NCBI RefSeq assembly: GCF_050589825.1
Contig: NZ_JBNGOZ010000002.1
Span: 1-64,000 of the forward strand
Length of the DNA stretch: 64,000 bases
Direction: 5' to 3'
Source of the DNA: Carboxylicivirga longa
GTDB taxonomy: Bacteria > Bacteroidota > Bacteroidia > Bacteroidales > Marinilabiliaceae
A program made the position numbers and the translations under genes. Below, in pieces: positions 36,299 to 47,000 of this stretch (its first letter is position 1; every line of letters starts with the position of its first letter). Under the pieces are notes generated by a model. It worked only from the letters and a program-made list of their open reading frames with translations, searched no databases and was not told the origin of the DNA.

Positions 36299-36979
36299 TT
36301 ACCGGGTCAGAGGCTTAACAATACTACCCCATAACTTATAGCCGGCGCCTGTCAGATGAAGCCCATCATTGGTATAGGCCGGGTTCATAAAATTGTCGTC
36401 CGCATTTTTAAAGCGGCTAAATAAATCCACATAGCTATATTCATGGCGCTTGCATACGGTTTTAAGCTGCTTATTAATCCACAGTATATCATCCGTTTTG
36501 GAGCAATGTCCGCTAAATTTCTTAAAGTCCGGATTAACCGGCAATATACTCTGAATAAACACCTTTGTCTTGGGTGAGTCAGTCCTTATCTGTCGGGCAA
36601 TTTTTGTGATATTAGCCACAATCGTGTCGTTGCTGATACCCCGCGCCAAATCATTAACTCCAATTAGGATAAACACTTTGGCCGGTTTTGATTCTGTAAT
36701 TTCATCCAGTCGATATAGCACTCCTTCGGTGATATCGCCACTGATGCCCCGATTTTTAATCTTCTTATTCTGTAAAAGCTCGCTCCACTCACTGCCATCG
36801 GTAATGCTATTGCCTAGGAAGATAATTTCTCCGCGCGTATTAGGCAATTGCTCAAACAGTGTTTTACGCTGATGATAATAGGTGCTAAAACGTGCATCTT
36901 GCGCCAGCGTTGAGAAGGCCAAGAATTGAAAAAGAACACATACAACTAAGCTCCAACGCTGTGTATTACTCATGGTCAT
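36299..36979 (-). CDS. Secreted SGNH/GDSL hydrolase, likely sialate O-acetylesterase
   Basis: A single-domain SGNH esterase. The 226-residue product has a signal peptide (about 1-26), the nucleophile Ser in block I IIFLGNSITDG (near 55), Gly in block II (RGISGD), Asn in block III LIGVNDLARG and the Asp-His pair in block V TNDGLHLTGAGY near 210. It overlaps the larger esterase gene upstream by 14 bases, or by 8 if translation starts at the second ATG. Position in the operon suggests removal of O-acetyl groups from sialic acid or from the glycan; phospholipase or other esterase activity is the alternative. Confidence 0.9.
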   Translation of the reverse strand: MTMSNTQRWSLVVCVLFQFLAFSTLAQDARFSTYYHQRKTLFEQLPNTRGEIIFLGNSITDGSEWSELLQNKKIKNRGISGDITEGVLYRLDEITESKPAKVFILIGVNDLARGISNDTIVANITKIARQIRTDSPKTKVFIQSILPVNPDFKKFSGHCSKTDDILWINKQLKTVCKRHEYSYVDLFSRFKNADDNFMNPAYTNDGLHLTGAGYKLWGSIVKPLTR

Positions 36980-39110
36980 TGTCTGATTTATTACTAATGT
37001 TATATGGGTATTTAATACAGAAAGTAGAGAGTGGAATACCGCCCTCGTTCACAATATTACCCTCAGTATAGGGATGCCAGCCATAGCGTACTGCCTTCAC
37101 CGGATATCCGGTTTCGATTAGGATGGTATTGCCTTTGAGCTGTGCCTTGGCCTTGCGAAACAATGCATCAGCACCGGCCACCTCCAGCTCGCGGATGACT
37201 CCTCCATCTGATGTGCTGAGCTTATGGCTGTGACTCACCTTTATTTTTAGTTGATCGTCCTGCTGCTCAACAGACGCAATTGCAATGCTTCCCCGCGCAG
37301 TCTCACGCTGGCCATAGGCTTCGTAGAGTGCCAGCTGCACCAAACGATCAGCAATCACCTTCTTATTTTTCGGATGCACATCCTTGCGCTCGCCCACATC
37401 GCTGCTCACTACCATCTCTACCCCCTCCAAAGAGGCCGCCATGCGTCGTTGGCTATCGCGAAAATACTGCCATCCGGGTCGTTCAATGGACGAAAGCTGC
37501 ACCATATAAAAAGGCAGATCTGCTTGCTGCCACAGCTTGCGCCAGCTGTTCACTAGCGCAGGAAAAAGCTGTTCATGTAACTCAACATTATGCGAATTGG
37601 ACTCACCCTGATACCACAGAACACCCTTGAGCGGGAAGCCTGCAATTTCATCCACCGCCGCCTCGTAAATATAGGCCGGATGATAAGGATGACGCTGCAT
37701 AGCTTGTGTTGCACCTTGCGTATTTTCTCCGGCGCGTTGTCGCACCCATCCCATAATATGATCGTTCTTGGGCCAGTTGTACAGCATATTGAGCAGCACC
37801 GGATCAAACTCCAATGTTTTACGGTCTATAAAAGCCTCAGTAGGGGCACCCCCCACCGCTACTTGAATAAGTCCCACCGGCACATCCAGGGCTGCCTCTA
37901 TGCCCTGACCAAAATACCAGCCGATGGCCGAGAAAGCTCCAACGGTCTCCTTATCGGCTTCCTGCCACCGAGCATCCAAATATTCCAGCTTATTCACACG
38001 TGCCAGGGTGGTATCATCCCAAGCCTTACTATCGGTTGGTGCCAGTACCTTATAATGAAGCAAGCGAATATTACGGGGTAATTTCCCCGTCAAGGCCTTG
38101 CTGCCGTTTAACGACTGCTGCACCTGAAAATCCATGTTCGACTGACCGGCACATAACCACACTTCACCAATCATCACCTCACGGCAACGCAACTCCTCAT
38201 CGCCACTTTTGACCTTAAGCGTGTAGGGGCCACCATGATGCATGGCCGGCAGGGTCAATTGCCAGCGACCGTGCTGATCCACCACCGTATTGGCCTGCTG
38301 ACCATTAAGCCTTGCACTTACGATGGCACCGGGTGTACCTTTCCCCCACAAAGGAATGGCTTGATGACGCTGTAACACCATCTTATGGGCAAAAACGGAC
38401 GCCAGCTGCAAACCACCAAAGTCATTACTTAGGTATTGCGCGGCGCACTGCGCCATGATGGCGGCGCCTTCAACCACAGGATGCAATGCATCCGGAAACA
38501 GATCAGGGCGCTGATACAGTGGACTGTGCCAATCGATGAGTGTGGCATTGCAGTTGGCAGCTACTTGCTTGATGCTCTCCTGTATCTGCCAAAACCAATC
38601 ACGTGTGCCCGACTCAAAACGCCAGTGCGTATGAAAAATCGGGGTCATATTGCCAATATACACCTTGGGTACTTCACCCGTGCGGCTCTTAAAACTATTG
38701 ATCAGTGCCATGTAATCCTCAATAAACTCATCGCGATGAAGGGGCCAGTTGCGCGGGTCGGTATCATTTAGTCCCAGTGAGACGATGAGAATATCGGGCT
38801 TGAAATTCAATGCTGCCTCATACTCAGCTTGCTCCACATAGGGACGATGGCCTTTGGTCAATAATGTTGCACCGCTCTTGCCAAAATTGCCCACCTCGTA
38901 TTCCTCACCCAGTAACTTTTGCAGACGAGCCGGGTAACTATTGTGCTCACGATCATCAATACCGGCACCAAAAGTTACGCTATTGCCTACGCAGGCCACT
39001 CGTGTCTTTTGCGCCTTTAACGGCAGTGTGACACACATAAAAGTAAGCACGAGCAGTGCTTTCATTAGGCTAATAATCTTAGCCTCTTGTATTTTGCTTA
39101 CCTTGATCAT
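36966..39110 (-). CDS. Two-domain SGNH + sialate O-acetylesterase (NanS-like)
   Basis: Removes O-acetyl groups that block sialidase. After a signal region (about 1-34; start 39110, or 39065 for a shorter leader), the first domain (about 36-230) is an SGNH hydrolase with ACVGNSVTFG, SLGLNDTDPRNW and PDALHPVVEGA. The second (about 235-700) is a SASA domain with the nucleophile Ser in LCAGQSNMDF (near 323), a KGVLWYQGESN motif and the His in DVHPKNKK. The start codon overlaps the stop of the GH20 gene upstream in ATGA form, a sign of coupling. Two esterase domains with different folds in one chain may serve different O-acetyl positions (inference). Confidence 0.91.
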   Translation of the reverse strand: MIKVSKIQEAKIISLMKALLVLTFMCVTLPLKAQKTRVACVGNSVTFGAGIDDREHNSYPARLQKLLGEEYEVGNFGKSGATLLTKGHRPYVEQAEYEAALNFKPDILIVSLGLNDTDPRNWPLHRDEFIEDYMALINSFKSRTGEVPKVYIGNMTPIFHTHWRFESGTRDWFWQIQESIKQVAANCNATLIDWHSPLYQRPDLFPDALHPVVEGAAIMAQCAAQYLSNDFGGLQLASVFAHKMVLQRHQAIPLWGKGTPGAIVSARLNGQQANTVVDQHGRWQLTLPAMHHGGPYTLKVKSGDEELRCREVMIGEVWLCAGQSNMDFQVQQSLNGSKALTGKLPRNIRLLHYKVLAPTDSKAWDDTTLARVNKLEYLDARWQEADKETVGAFSAIGWYFGQGIEAALDVPVGLIQVAVGGAPTEAFIDRKTLEFDPVLLNMLYNWPKNDHIMGWVRQRAGENTQGATQAMQRHPYHPAYIYEAAVDEIAGFPLKGVLWYQGESNSHNVELHEQLFPALVNSWRKLWQQADLPFYMVQLSSIERPGWQYFRDSQRRMAASLEGVEMVVSSDVGERKDVHPKNKKVIADRLVQLALYEAYGQRETARGSIAIASVEQQDDQLKIKVSHSHKLSTSDGGVIRELEVAGADALFRKAKAQLKGNTILIETGYPVKAVRYGWHPYTEGNIVNEGGIPLSTFCIKYPYNISNKSDNDHE

Positions 39111-41122
39111 TTTCGTTTTTTATCCGGCGAATAAATAATATCGTCCAAGGCCTTGCTGCCGTCAGGTGCAACCAATACGGCGTTAAACATCCATTTCACC
39201 AGGCGTACCTCATCAGAGCTAAACTGTGCCACCGGCATCTTCAACAGCAGTTTATTCCAACCTTTCTTTAGCTGCACGGGAATGGGCGGACGTCCCTCCC
39301 AGTTTTCATTTTGTAGGGAAATCTCATTGGATTTCTTCCCGTGTGTATTCTCCCATACCGGCGGTGCAATTCCCACATCATTTAGCCAGATACGACTCTC
39401 TTTATAATCCCATTTGCCTTGGGGCGGTGGCAGATCCTTCTCCGAGCGTCCGTAGTTCTGAAAACGCACATAGATACCGGCCTCCCTCGCTACGGGCGAA
39501 TACACCCAGGTGTAGGCATAGGCCGTATGATTGGGCTGCGGGTCGGTGTAGAAGCCGGGAATCAGCGTACCCCACACATGGCGCAGATAGATACCGGCAC
39601 CAATGGCAGGACGAGTAGCATATTCCTTGCCTTCATATTGATAGGTGGGCTGCAATGCCTCTTCGGGCGGAAAACGCCTGAGCAAATCACCCTTATTGGG
39701 AAAAGCATCGGTAATGCGCCAATTCACATTACTTTGCTTCACGTAGGCAAATGGCTCATCAGCAAATACTTTTTCTTTATAATAGAGCAGGCGATCCTCA
39801 AAATCTGCAAAGTTAGCCTGTGCAACAGGATCATCAGGGTCAATCAGTGAGCCTTGCTCATCAAAATATTTTTCACGCCTGCCCTGCCAGCAGGTCTCGG
39901 CCAGGGTTAGCATAGTTGGATACAGGCCATTCTCACTGACAATCTGTGCTGTACTTTCAACATAACGGTCGTTCCATGCGGCAATGATGGCACCCGCCAC
40001 ATCGTCATTACCTTGGCTCACCCCCGCCACATTGCTGTTATATAAGGCCACAAGGTCGGCAAAAGTATCAAAATGATTAATATAGTGCAGGCGCGAATCG
40101 ATGGCCGGAATACCGGGATGTAGCCTACCGCGGTAACTCCACATCTGAATCATGTCTATCTCGCCCTTCTTATAGTTCCAGCCCGGATTCCAGCTGATTA
40201 CCTTTTTTCCTTTACTGCGAACATAGGTCACCATTTCAGGCACAAAGTCCGGATTGGTAAATTCCACCTCATCGGTACCAATATGCAGGTAAGGTACTTC
40301 GGCAAAGACGGTACATACCTCATCCATGAGCTGTTTGAGGAGGTCCATGCCCTGGGGCGACTGCATATCATGTCCGAGGGCACGGGTAAAGGCAGCACTG
40401 TGGCCGGGCATATCAATTTCGGGAATGAGTAGGACGTGCCTTTGACGACAATAGTCTATCAGCTCACGGGCTTCCTCAAGCGTATAATATTTACCCGGAA
40501 GGCGTTCAAAATTATCGTATCCGGTTAGTTGGGGAAAAACGCGACTCTCAAGTCGCCACGCAATATCTTCGGTTAGGTGCCAGTGAAATACGTTAATCTT
40601 AAAACGAGCCAACAGGTCAATCTGTTTCTTTAACTCATCAAGGGGAATAAAACCCCGTCCCACATCATGCATAAAGCCTCGAATGCGAAAGGCCGGCCAG
40701 TCAACAATGCTGCAATAGGGCAGTGCATGGTTCTTATCCGTATCCGAGCTAAGCTGACGCAAGGTTTGCAGCGCTCTGTAAACGCCGGTTAATGTGAGGG
40801 CATCAATAGCTATACCCTCGTTATCAACCTTCAAGCGATAGGCTTCGTCCTCATTGAGCGTCACCTTATCCAAGGCCTCAACTATGCGCACATTCAACTT
40901 AGCAGCATCGGCATCGTCAAGAATAAAGCCCATCTGAATGAGGTCATTACTCAATCCCTCTTTCAGACTTTCCGGGCACTCAAGCGCCAAAGCATTAAAT
41001 TGAAGTGTGCCCCTTTGCCACTCTACTACTTGCGGTTTGGGCAACAAGGGTGGCGTATGGTTATGTGCCCGACCTGCCAACGTAGTTAACAGGCCAAGCA
41101 ATAGTGGTAACAGATACCTCAT
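39107..41122 (-). CDS. GH20 hexosaminidase with variant HxGTDE catalytic motif
   Basis: Likely releases HexNAc from desialylated glycans in the periplasm. The 671-residue product has a signal peptide (about 1-20), GH20b domain (about 25-145), a barrel with HWHLTEDIAWRLESRVFPQLT near 190 and the acid residues in YLHIGTDEVEF near 283. Here Thr replaces the second Gly of the usual HxGGDE. A C-terminal region (about 500-671) includes a beta-rich segment (YTWVYSPVAREAGIYVRFQN) of unknown function. The ATG at 41122 is preferred to the GTG at 41128. It follows the sialidase directly (6 bases), matching the order found in Bacteroides sialic acid loci. The middle part lacks some of the usual GH20 Trp-rich motifs, so specificity may differ. 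Confidence 0.87.
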   Translation of the reverse strand: MRYLLPLLLGLLTTLAGRAHNHTPPLLPKPQVVEWQRGTLQFNALALECPESLKEGLSNDLIQMGFILDDADAAKLNVRIVEALDKVTLNEDEAYRLKVDNEGIAIDALTLTGVYRALQTLRQLSSDTDKNHALPYCSIVDWPAFRIRGFMHDVGRGFIPLDELKKQIDLLARFKINVFHWHLTEDIAWRLESRVFPQLTGYDNFERLPGKYYTLEEARELIDYCRQRHVLLIPEIDMPGHSAAFTRALGHDMQSPQGMDLLKQLMDEVCTVFAEVPYLHIGTDEVEFTNPDFVPEMVTYVRSKGKKVISWNPGWNYKKGEIDMIQMWSYRGRLHPGIPAIDSRLHYINHFDTFADLVALYNSNVAGVSQGNDDVAGAIIAAWNDRYVESTAQIVSENGLYPTMLTLAETCWQGRREKYFDEQGSLIDPDDPVAQANFADFEDRLLYYKEKVFADEPFAYVKQSNVNWRITDAFPNKGDLLRRFPPEEALQPTYQYEGKEYATRPAIGAGIYLRHVWGTLIPGFYTDPQPNHTAYAYTWVYSPVAREAGIYVRFQNYGRSEKDLPPPQGKWDYKESRIWLNDVGIAPPVWENTHGKKSNEISLQNENWEGRPPIPVQLKKGWNKLLLKMPVAQFSSDEVRLVKWMFNAVLVAPDGSKALDDIIYSPDKKRK

Positions 41123-41128
41123 AACCAC

Positions 41129-42253
41129 TTATTTTGTTTCTTTACGATAACTATCGGCACCATCGGTTAACCACGATAGTGAGAAGCTGACAAAAGGATT
41201 GGCTTTATGTCCATCCTTCTCGAAGAAGACAGCGATATCGCCATTTTCCAAAATGCTTAAAGATGAATAGGCCGAACTCCCCTCGTAAATGGTTTTGCCT
41301 TTGGTCCAAGTCTTGCCCTCATCGTAACTAACACGAACCGTTAGGTTCACACGATCTTTGGCATGATTGGCATTGGCAAATAAAAGACGGTTTTTATCAT
41401 CACCATTATTCACTGAAGTATAACGGATGATGGAAGCGTTACAAGCCGGATCCACAAGACTTGAATCGGGGTAGCTCTCCCAGGTCTGTCCCTCGTCGGC
41501 TGAAACATGCACATAACGGTGACCCAGGCGCTGCACACGACTGTTAATCATCCAATTACCATTGGCAAGCTGCACAATCTTAGATTCATCGAAAGGCTTA
41601 ATGGCATTGTCGATCACAAACCAACTCTTACCATGGTCTTTAGAACCAAATACGTGCCCACCCTTCTGCAGGTTTACAATGGTGTGCAGCAAAGTACCGT
41701 CTTCTGCCTGTATGCCACGTCCTGAAGTGATAAATTTAAAGTCCTTCTCCCATCCGGGCAAAGCAATCTGCGAAGTGATATCCTCGGGCTGACTCCAGGT
41801 TTGTCCGTTATCGCTACTCTTCACCACATGGAAGTAATACACATCTTTCTCCTTATCCAAGTCCATAAAATTGTAAAAAAGAAAAATATCACCTGTCACC
41901 TCATCCACAATCATGGAGGGGTCAGATGCTGATTGCCCCAATGGAAAGTCCACCACGGTTTCAATTTCGGACCAGGTAGCACCGTTATCGCTGCTGCGAC
42001 GAACGATGATGTTAATGTCATTGCTCCATTTCAGGTCACCGCATGAGGGCACCCTTTCATCGATGGCTGCAATAAGGTCGCCGTTGGGAGCTGTTACAAG
42101 CGCGGGAATGCGGTAACAGGCCACACTCTCGTTCATCGTAGTATTAAACAGGTCGATGTTTTGAATAATGCTGTCGTCTTTCGTTTCCTTTGCCTTTTGA
42201 GCGCAAGCCTGCAAAGCCACAATGACTAAGGCCGTAAGAAGTAGTTTGTGCAT
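41129..42253 (-). CDS. nanH: GH33 sialidase (exo-alpha-sialidase), short lipoprotein form
   Basis: Cleaves terminal sialic acid from glycoconjugates. The 374-residue product has a lipoprotein signal (lipobox LQAC, Cys near 17) and only the six-bladed catalytic propeller. Visible are the arginine-triad motif CYRIPALVTAPNGDLIAAIDER, the catalytic Asp region VPSCGDLKWSNDINIIVRRS and at least five Asp boxes (SSDNGATW, SSDNGQTW, SKDHGKSW, SADEGQTW, SYDEGKTW). Many Bacteroides NanH proteins carry an extra N-terminal domain that is missing here. It is the first gene after the SusCD pair and is separated from it by 247 bases with a terminator-like hairpin. Confidence 0.93.
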   Translation of the reverse strand: MHKLLLTALVIVALQACAQKAKETKDDSIIQNIDLFNTTMNESVACYRIPALVTAPNGDLIAAIDERVPSCGDLKWSNDINIIVRRSSDNGATWSEIETVVDFPLGQSASDPSMIVDEVTGDIFLFYNFMDLDKEKDVYYFHVVKSSDNGQTWSQPEDITSQIALPGWEKDFKFITSGRGIQAEDGTLLHTIVNLQKGGHVFGSKDHGKSWFVIDNAIKPFDESKIVQLANGNWMINSRVQRLGHRYVHVSADEGQTWESYPDSSLVDPACNASIIRYTSVNNGDDKNRLLFANANHAKDRVNLTVRVSYDEGKTWTKGKTIYEGSSAYSSLSILENGDIAVFFEKDGHKANPFVSFSLSWLTDGADSYRKETK

Positions 42254-42356
42254 GATAATGATTTTTGAGATATAATTATTACTTAAATTGATTCAACACG
42301 ATTCTTTTCGATATGGGCTGGTGCTGATAGTAGGCATAATGCCAAGGCTAGACGAC

Positions 42357-42389
42357 CAAATAGTCTGCTGTTTATTGACCGCGCTCAAA
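42357..42389 (-). promoter_or_regulatory. Candidate promoter of the sialidase gene group
   Basis: On the minus strand TTTG (42386-42389) is followed after 21 bases by ACTATTTG (42357-42364), a near match to TAnnTTTG. It lies about 105 bases upstream of the sialidase start and downstream of the susD hairpin. The imperfect -7 box keeps confidence low. Confidence 0.3.
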
Positions 42390-42433
42390 GATAATAATAA
42401 GAATAAGAAACATCCACCAGCTTTAAACTTAAA

Positions 42434-42481
42434 AACTGCCCCCCTTTCCGCTCATAACCAAAAAGCGTTTGGGAGGCAGTT
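42434..42481 (-). terminator. Terminator or attenuator between susD and the sialidase gene
   Basis: Arms AACTGCC (42434-42440) and GGCAGTT (42475-42481), with further C/G pairing inside, are followed on the minus strand by TTTTTAAGTTT. It starts 20 bases after the SusD stop. It would lower read-through from the SusCD genes into the enzymes. Confidence 0.65.
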
Positions 42482-42500
42482 GAAATGCTAATTTATGTTA

Positions 42501-43994
42501 TTAATTATAACCTTCGGTTTGTTCTAACTGATCATCATTGGCCAACATATCTGCCGAAATAGAATAATAGATTTTATAAGCCTCGGAAGCATCCAGGGCA
42601 TCAATTTCATCAAAAACAATTCCATCACCGGCACGAACCAAATCCCACCATCTTTTTCCTTCGCCCACAAATTCCTTATAGCGTTCGTTCAAAATTTCAA
42701 GTCGATTTTGACTCTCACTACCATTTACAAATTCATGACCTGCAAAATTTTCACCATAGGCGCGTTCCCTTACCCTGTTGATTTCTGCACTTGGGTCTTC
42801 ACCCAGGTTATTTTTAGCCTCGGCCAACATCAATAACACATCGGCGTAACGGTAAAGTGGTACGTTATTATAATTCTTACGTGAACCATCATTTCCAATA
42901 CTTCCCAGAAACTTATTAAACAAGGCTCCACTATAAGTGAGTTCGCCGGGAACAAAAGGAACATGCACTTCACCATCGGTATATAAACGGGTAAAGTAAC
43001 CACTCCGCTGGTCTTCTGCATCATCAAGTAACAAATTGGTTTTATCGGATGGTCCATAACGGCTGGCACCGTTAACTACGATATCCGCCACCGATTCGCC
43101 ATTCTCATCGAATAATGATGCAAAGTCGACTGCACGGCCGGTAAAAACAGAGTAGAAATTAGAGGCCTGGTCTTCCTGATAATCAAAGGCAAAAATAAAC
43201 TCATTATTAAACTCATTTTCTTCACCCCATAACTCAGAATAACTAACCAAATCATGACCGGTAATTTGCTCCAGAGCTGCCTTTGCTGTAGTAAAATCGG
43301 CATTTCCGCCACCAAGGACTTTACCCGACCACAGGTAAACATCTCCTTTTAAGGCCAATGTAGCAGCTTTAGACCAATAGATATTTTTATTGTTCCACTT
43401 ACTGTTATCATTACCAAAATACTCCAGCGACATCTCGATATCCTCCTTAACCTGAGCCATTACATCACTCTTAGGAGAACGCGGCTTCTTTAGTTTTGTC
43501 AAATCAATTTCAAGTACTGGTTCCAAATTGATTGGCACATCACCCCAGGCTTTAAGCATGGTATAATAAATCTGTGCACGCAGTCCATATATCTGCCCCA
43601 GCATGTGATTTTGATCGTCCTCGTTTTCAAATTCCACATCCGGCGCATTCTTAAGGAAATCGTTAATATAGTGCAAGTTGCTATAGAAACCTGCCCAACC
43701 ACTAAAAAACACAATGGTTGAACTCATGTTGTTTTCAATCAGGTTCTGATTGGAAGGTGATTCAATGGTATTACCACCCCAAACATCGGAACGAACCTCC
43801 CCCATCGACCAAAGGGTGGAGGCTTTTCCACGGTACCTGTCATAGATACCGATATGCGCTGCACGAGCAGCCTCTTCGGTATCCCAGAATCCGTTATAGG
43901 TCAACTCACTATCGGGTTGCAAATCAATTTCACAAGCACCGAAAGTCATTGTAACCAATAATAATAATATGTATTTAATATTTTTCATTTTCAT
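42501..43994 (-). CDS. SusD/RagB-like surface lipoprotein of the sialoglycan locus
   Basis: Surface binding partner of the adjacent SusC. The 497-residue product (ATG at 43994; the codon before is GTG) has a lipoprotein signal with Cys in FGAC (near 21). The N-terminal helical half contains LGQIYGLRAQIYYTMLKAWGDVP near 130-155, the family signature. The C-terminal half contains YNNVPLYRYADVLLMLAEAKN and a short RYKEFVGEGKRWWDLVRAGDG motif. It lies 12 bases after susC. Its ligand is probably a sialylated glycan or sialic acid, from the genes downstream. Confidence 0.93.
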   Translation of the reverse strand: MKMKNIKYILLLLVTMTFGACEIDLQPDSELTYNGFWDTEEAARAAHIGIYDRYRGKASTLWSMGEVRSDVWGGNTIESPSNQNLIENNMSSTIVFFSGWAGFYSNLHYINDFLKNAPDVEFENEDDQNHMLGQIYGLRAQIYYTMLKAWGDVPINLEPVLEIDLTKLKKPRSPKSDVMAQVKEDIEMSLEYFGNDNSKWNNKNIYWSKAATLALKGDVYLWSGKVLGGGNADFTTAKAALEQITGHDLVSYSELWGEENEFNNEFIFAFDYQEDQASNFYSVFTGRAVDFASLFDENGESVADIVVNGASRYGPSDKTNLLLDDAEDQRSGYFTRLYTDGEVHVPFVPGELTYSGALFNKFLGSIGNDGSRKNYNNVPLYRYADVLLMLAEAKNNLGEDPSAEINRVRERAYGENFAGHEFVNGSESQNRLEILNERYKEFVGEGKRWWDLVRAGDGIVFDEIDALDASEAYKIYYSISADMLANDDQLEQTEGYN

Positions 43995-44006
43995 CACATT
44001 AAAGGA

Positions 44007-47000
44007 TTAGAAAGTAACATTAACACCCAAAGTAAATGTTCGTGGCAATGGGAAACGACCGATGTCAATTCCTGTGTACATACCTTCCCAAGATTTATTT
44101 GTAGCCTCTTCAGGGGAACTACCTGAAAAACCATTCCAGTAAGCCAGGTTCGTACCGGTTAGATATATTCGGATATTTTGGAAAGCATCATTTGCAATTT
44201 TCCCATCCAGATTATAACTCAAAGTAACCTCACGAAGTGCCATGTAGTCACCTTTTTCAACCATACGCGAACTTCCGTCGGTAATAGACCCTTGGTCACC
44301 ACCACCGGCCATGTGGTTACGCTGGCGATCGACTAAGGTGAAAATTGGAATATCCGATGTTGGATTTTCAGGAGTCCATGTATCTCTGATCTCAATCGGT
44401 CCATTTTGGTTACCTTGTGTTTGGGCAATACCTTTAACACGGCGACCATTAATCAGATGGTGACCTACTGCAAAGTCTGTTTTAATAAAAAGGTTAAAGT
44501 TTTTGTAACTAAAATCAGAGGTGACACCCCCTACAAAATCAGGAGTTGTACGTCCAATCACCTTGCGATCCAGTTGGTTAATCACACCATCGCCATTCAA
44601 ATCTTTCCAACGGGCATCTCCCAGGAAGCGTTGATCTTTTTTAGTAGCGAACTCAACAATAAGGTCGGCATCGGCATCAATTTCAGCCTGAGTCTTATAA
44701 ACTCCATCAAATACATAGGCAGTAATTAAATCCAGACCCACTCGTTCGCCTTCTTGTAAACCACCAACATATTTGGTACCACCGGTAGCCGGATCATAAA
44801 TCTCCTGCCCGCCCTGGCGGTTGTTCTCCACACCATTATCAGGTAATTCTGTAGCGAAATTTCGAACGGAATAATAGGTTAAGCCAAGGTTCCAGTTGAA
44901 ATCTTTGTTTTTAACAACATCTGCATTCACCTGCAATTCAAGACCCTTATTACGCAGGGCTCCGTTATTAACGGTTATACCAGAGAATCCGGTCCATAAC
45001 GGTAAGCTAAGCCATCCTAATTTATCCTTTACATCGCGGATAAAATAATCAGCCATTACGCTTACACGACCATCCAGCAAGCCCATATCCAAACCAAAGT
45101 TTAAGGTAGTTGAACGCTCCCATTTTAGATCAAGCAAAGGCAGTCCGCTGTTCACATAGCCTGATTGAGTATCGTAGGTGCCGGTTCCTGAGTAGACTCC
45201 AAACACCTGGAAGTTACCCAACACCTCAATATTACCATTCACACCGTAGCTCACCCTTGGCTTCAGACTACTGATATATTTACTCACACCCGATTCTTTA
45301 AAGAAAGTCTCGTTATGCATGTTCCACCCAAGAGATACACCCGGGAAGAAATCGTATTTTTCATTACCCAAGCGGGATGCTCCATCACGACGGAATGTTA
45401 ATCCCAGCAGGTATTTATAGTCATAATCGTAGTTCACCTGACCAAATACCGATGAGATAGCGTAACCAGTGCGGCTAGAAGAAGGTACACCTGCCGCCTC
45501 AGCACCTACATTCATGGTTGGAATTAGGTCGGTTGGTGACAAACGCGTTGCAGCATTGAATCCGAAATATTTTTCTCTAAAATATTCCAGACCCAGCAAG
45601 GCATTAACATTGTGCTTATCGGCAATACGGTTCACATACTTAGCCATGGCAGTCACCTGGTTGCGCATGGTACGCTGATGACTGGCGGATGCTTCCCTTG
45701 CCGTATTTAAGCTTCCTGAATTCAAGTAGGCCTTATTAAAAGCTTCGTTTGAATTATTAACTGAAAAGTGACTACCACGTAAGGTAAACGTGAAGTTATT
45801 CAGGAAAGTATAATCGAACTGTACCGACGAAGTCATACGCTGTTCCAGGTTGGAGCGCAAAAACTTATCGCGGTAATACAGCGGATTACCAAAACCCACG
45901 TAGGTACCCGGCTGATACTCGTCGGACAGACTACCATCAGGATTGTTATTATAAATACGTGATGTAGGTGCCAAACCGGCTGTACGCTGGAAGAGGTTAT
46001 AAACGCTGTCGAACGGCAAGTTACGGCTCGAGTGAGCGTAGATAATACTAGAAGACACCTTAAAGTTATCCTTTATTTTATAAGATCCGTTAAAAGTACC
46101 TGAGTAACGCTCAAAAGCAGAGCCAAACACGAGACCTTTATCATCCAAATAACCCAGCCCCAGGTAATAAGTACCCTTGTCGTTACCACCATCGAAGGAT
46201 AAGCTGTAGTCCTGAGCATGACTATTCTGGTAGAACAGCTCGTTCATTTTATTATCCATAAAAATCAGCTGTGTACCCGGATTGACAGGATCTTCCATGG
46301 TTTGCCATCCATCATAATTCAATAAATACCGATTATCATCAGATAATACCATAGTGGTATAAATAGAATTAGTGGTATTGTTACCTGTAGCAGCCGCGTG
46401 TGCACCTGTCAAAAACTGATTTAACCAGGCATAACCCATCACATCCTGAGCTTGTTTCACTCCCAAACGATTGTACTTAACATAGTCGGCAGCACCCAGA
46501 TACTCCATAGGATCTTCGCGACGCTCGTTGGTTGTGAATTTTGAACGGAAGGTAATGTTGCTTTTTCCGGCTTTACCCTTTTTGGTGGTTACAATAATAA
46601 CACCATTGGCAGCACGTGCCCCGTAAATAGCGGTAGAAGCCGCATCTTTCAATACTTCCATCGACTCTATATCGTCAGAGTTCAATGCATAGAACGATCC
46701 AGGAACACCATCGATCAACACCAAAGGCGTACCCGAGCCATCAAAATCGGTACCTCCGCGCAACACCAAATTAGGTGTTGATCCGGGCTGACCGGAAGAT
46801 TGCGTCACCTTCAAACCGGCAATGGTTCCCTGTAAGGCGGTGGCTGCGTTGGAACGCGGCGCGCTCTCCAACACTTTGGTATCCAACTTGGCAATCGAAG
46901 TAGTCATCTCCGACCTGGATTGTGTTGAATAACCCGTTACCACGACTTCATCCAGCCGCTTGAGTTCCTCTTCCAGGGTTACATTAATAGTTTGCTGGTC

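Noticed and set aside
37590..38081. A 163-codon plus-strand frame opposite the esterase gene
   Set aside because: Antisense shadow of the SASA domain with no recognisable features.
3852..41122. The three GH20 genes as a recent duplication
   Set aside because: They differ in length, active-site motif and C-terminal domains and lack shared DNA stretches, so they are old paralogues.
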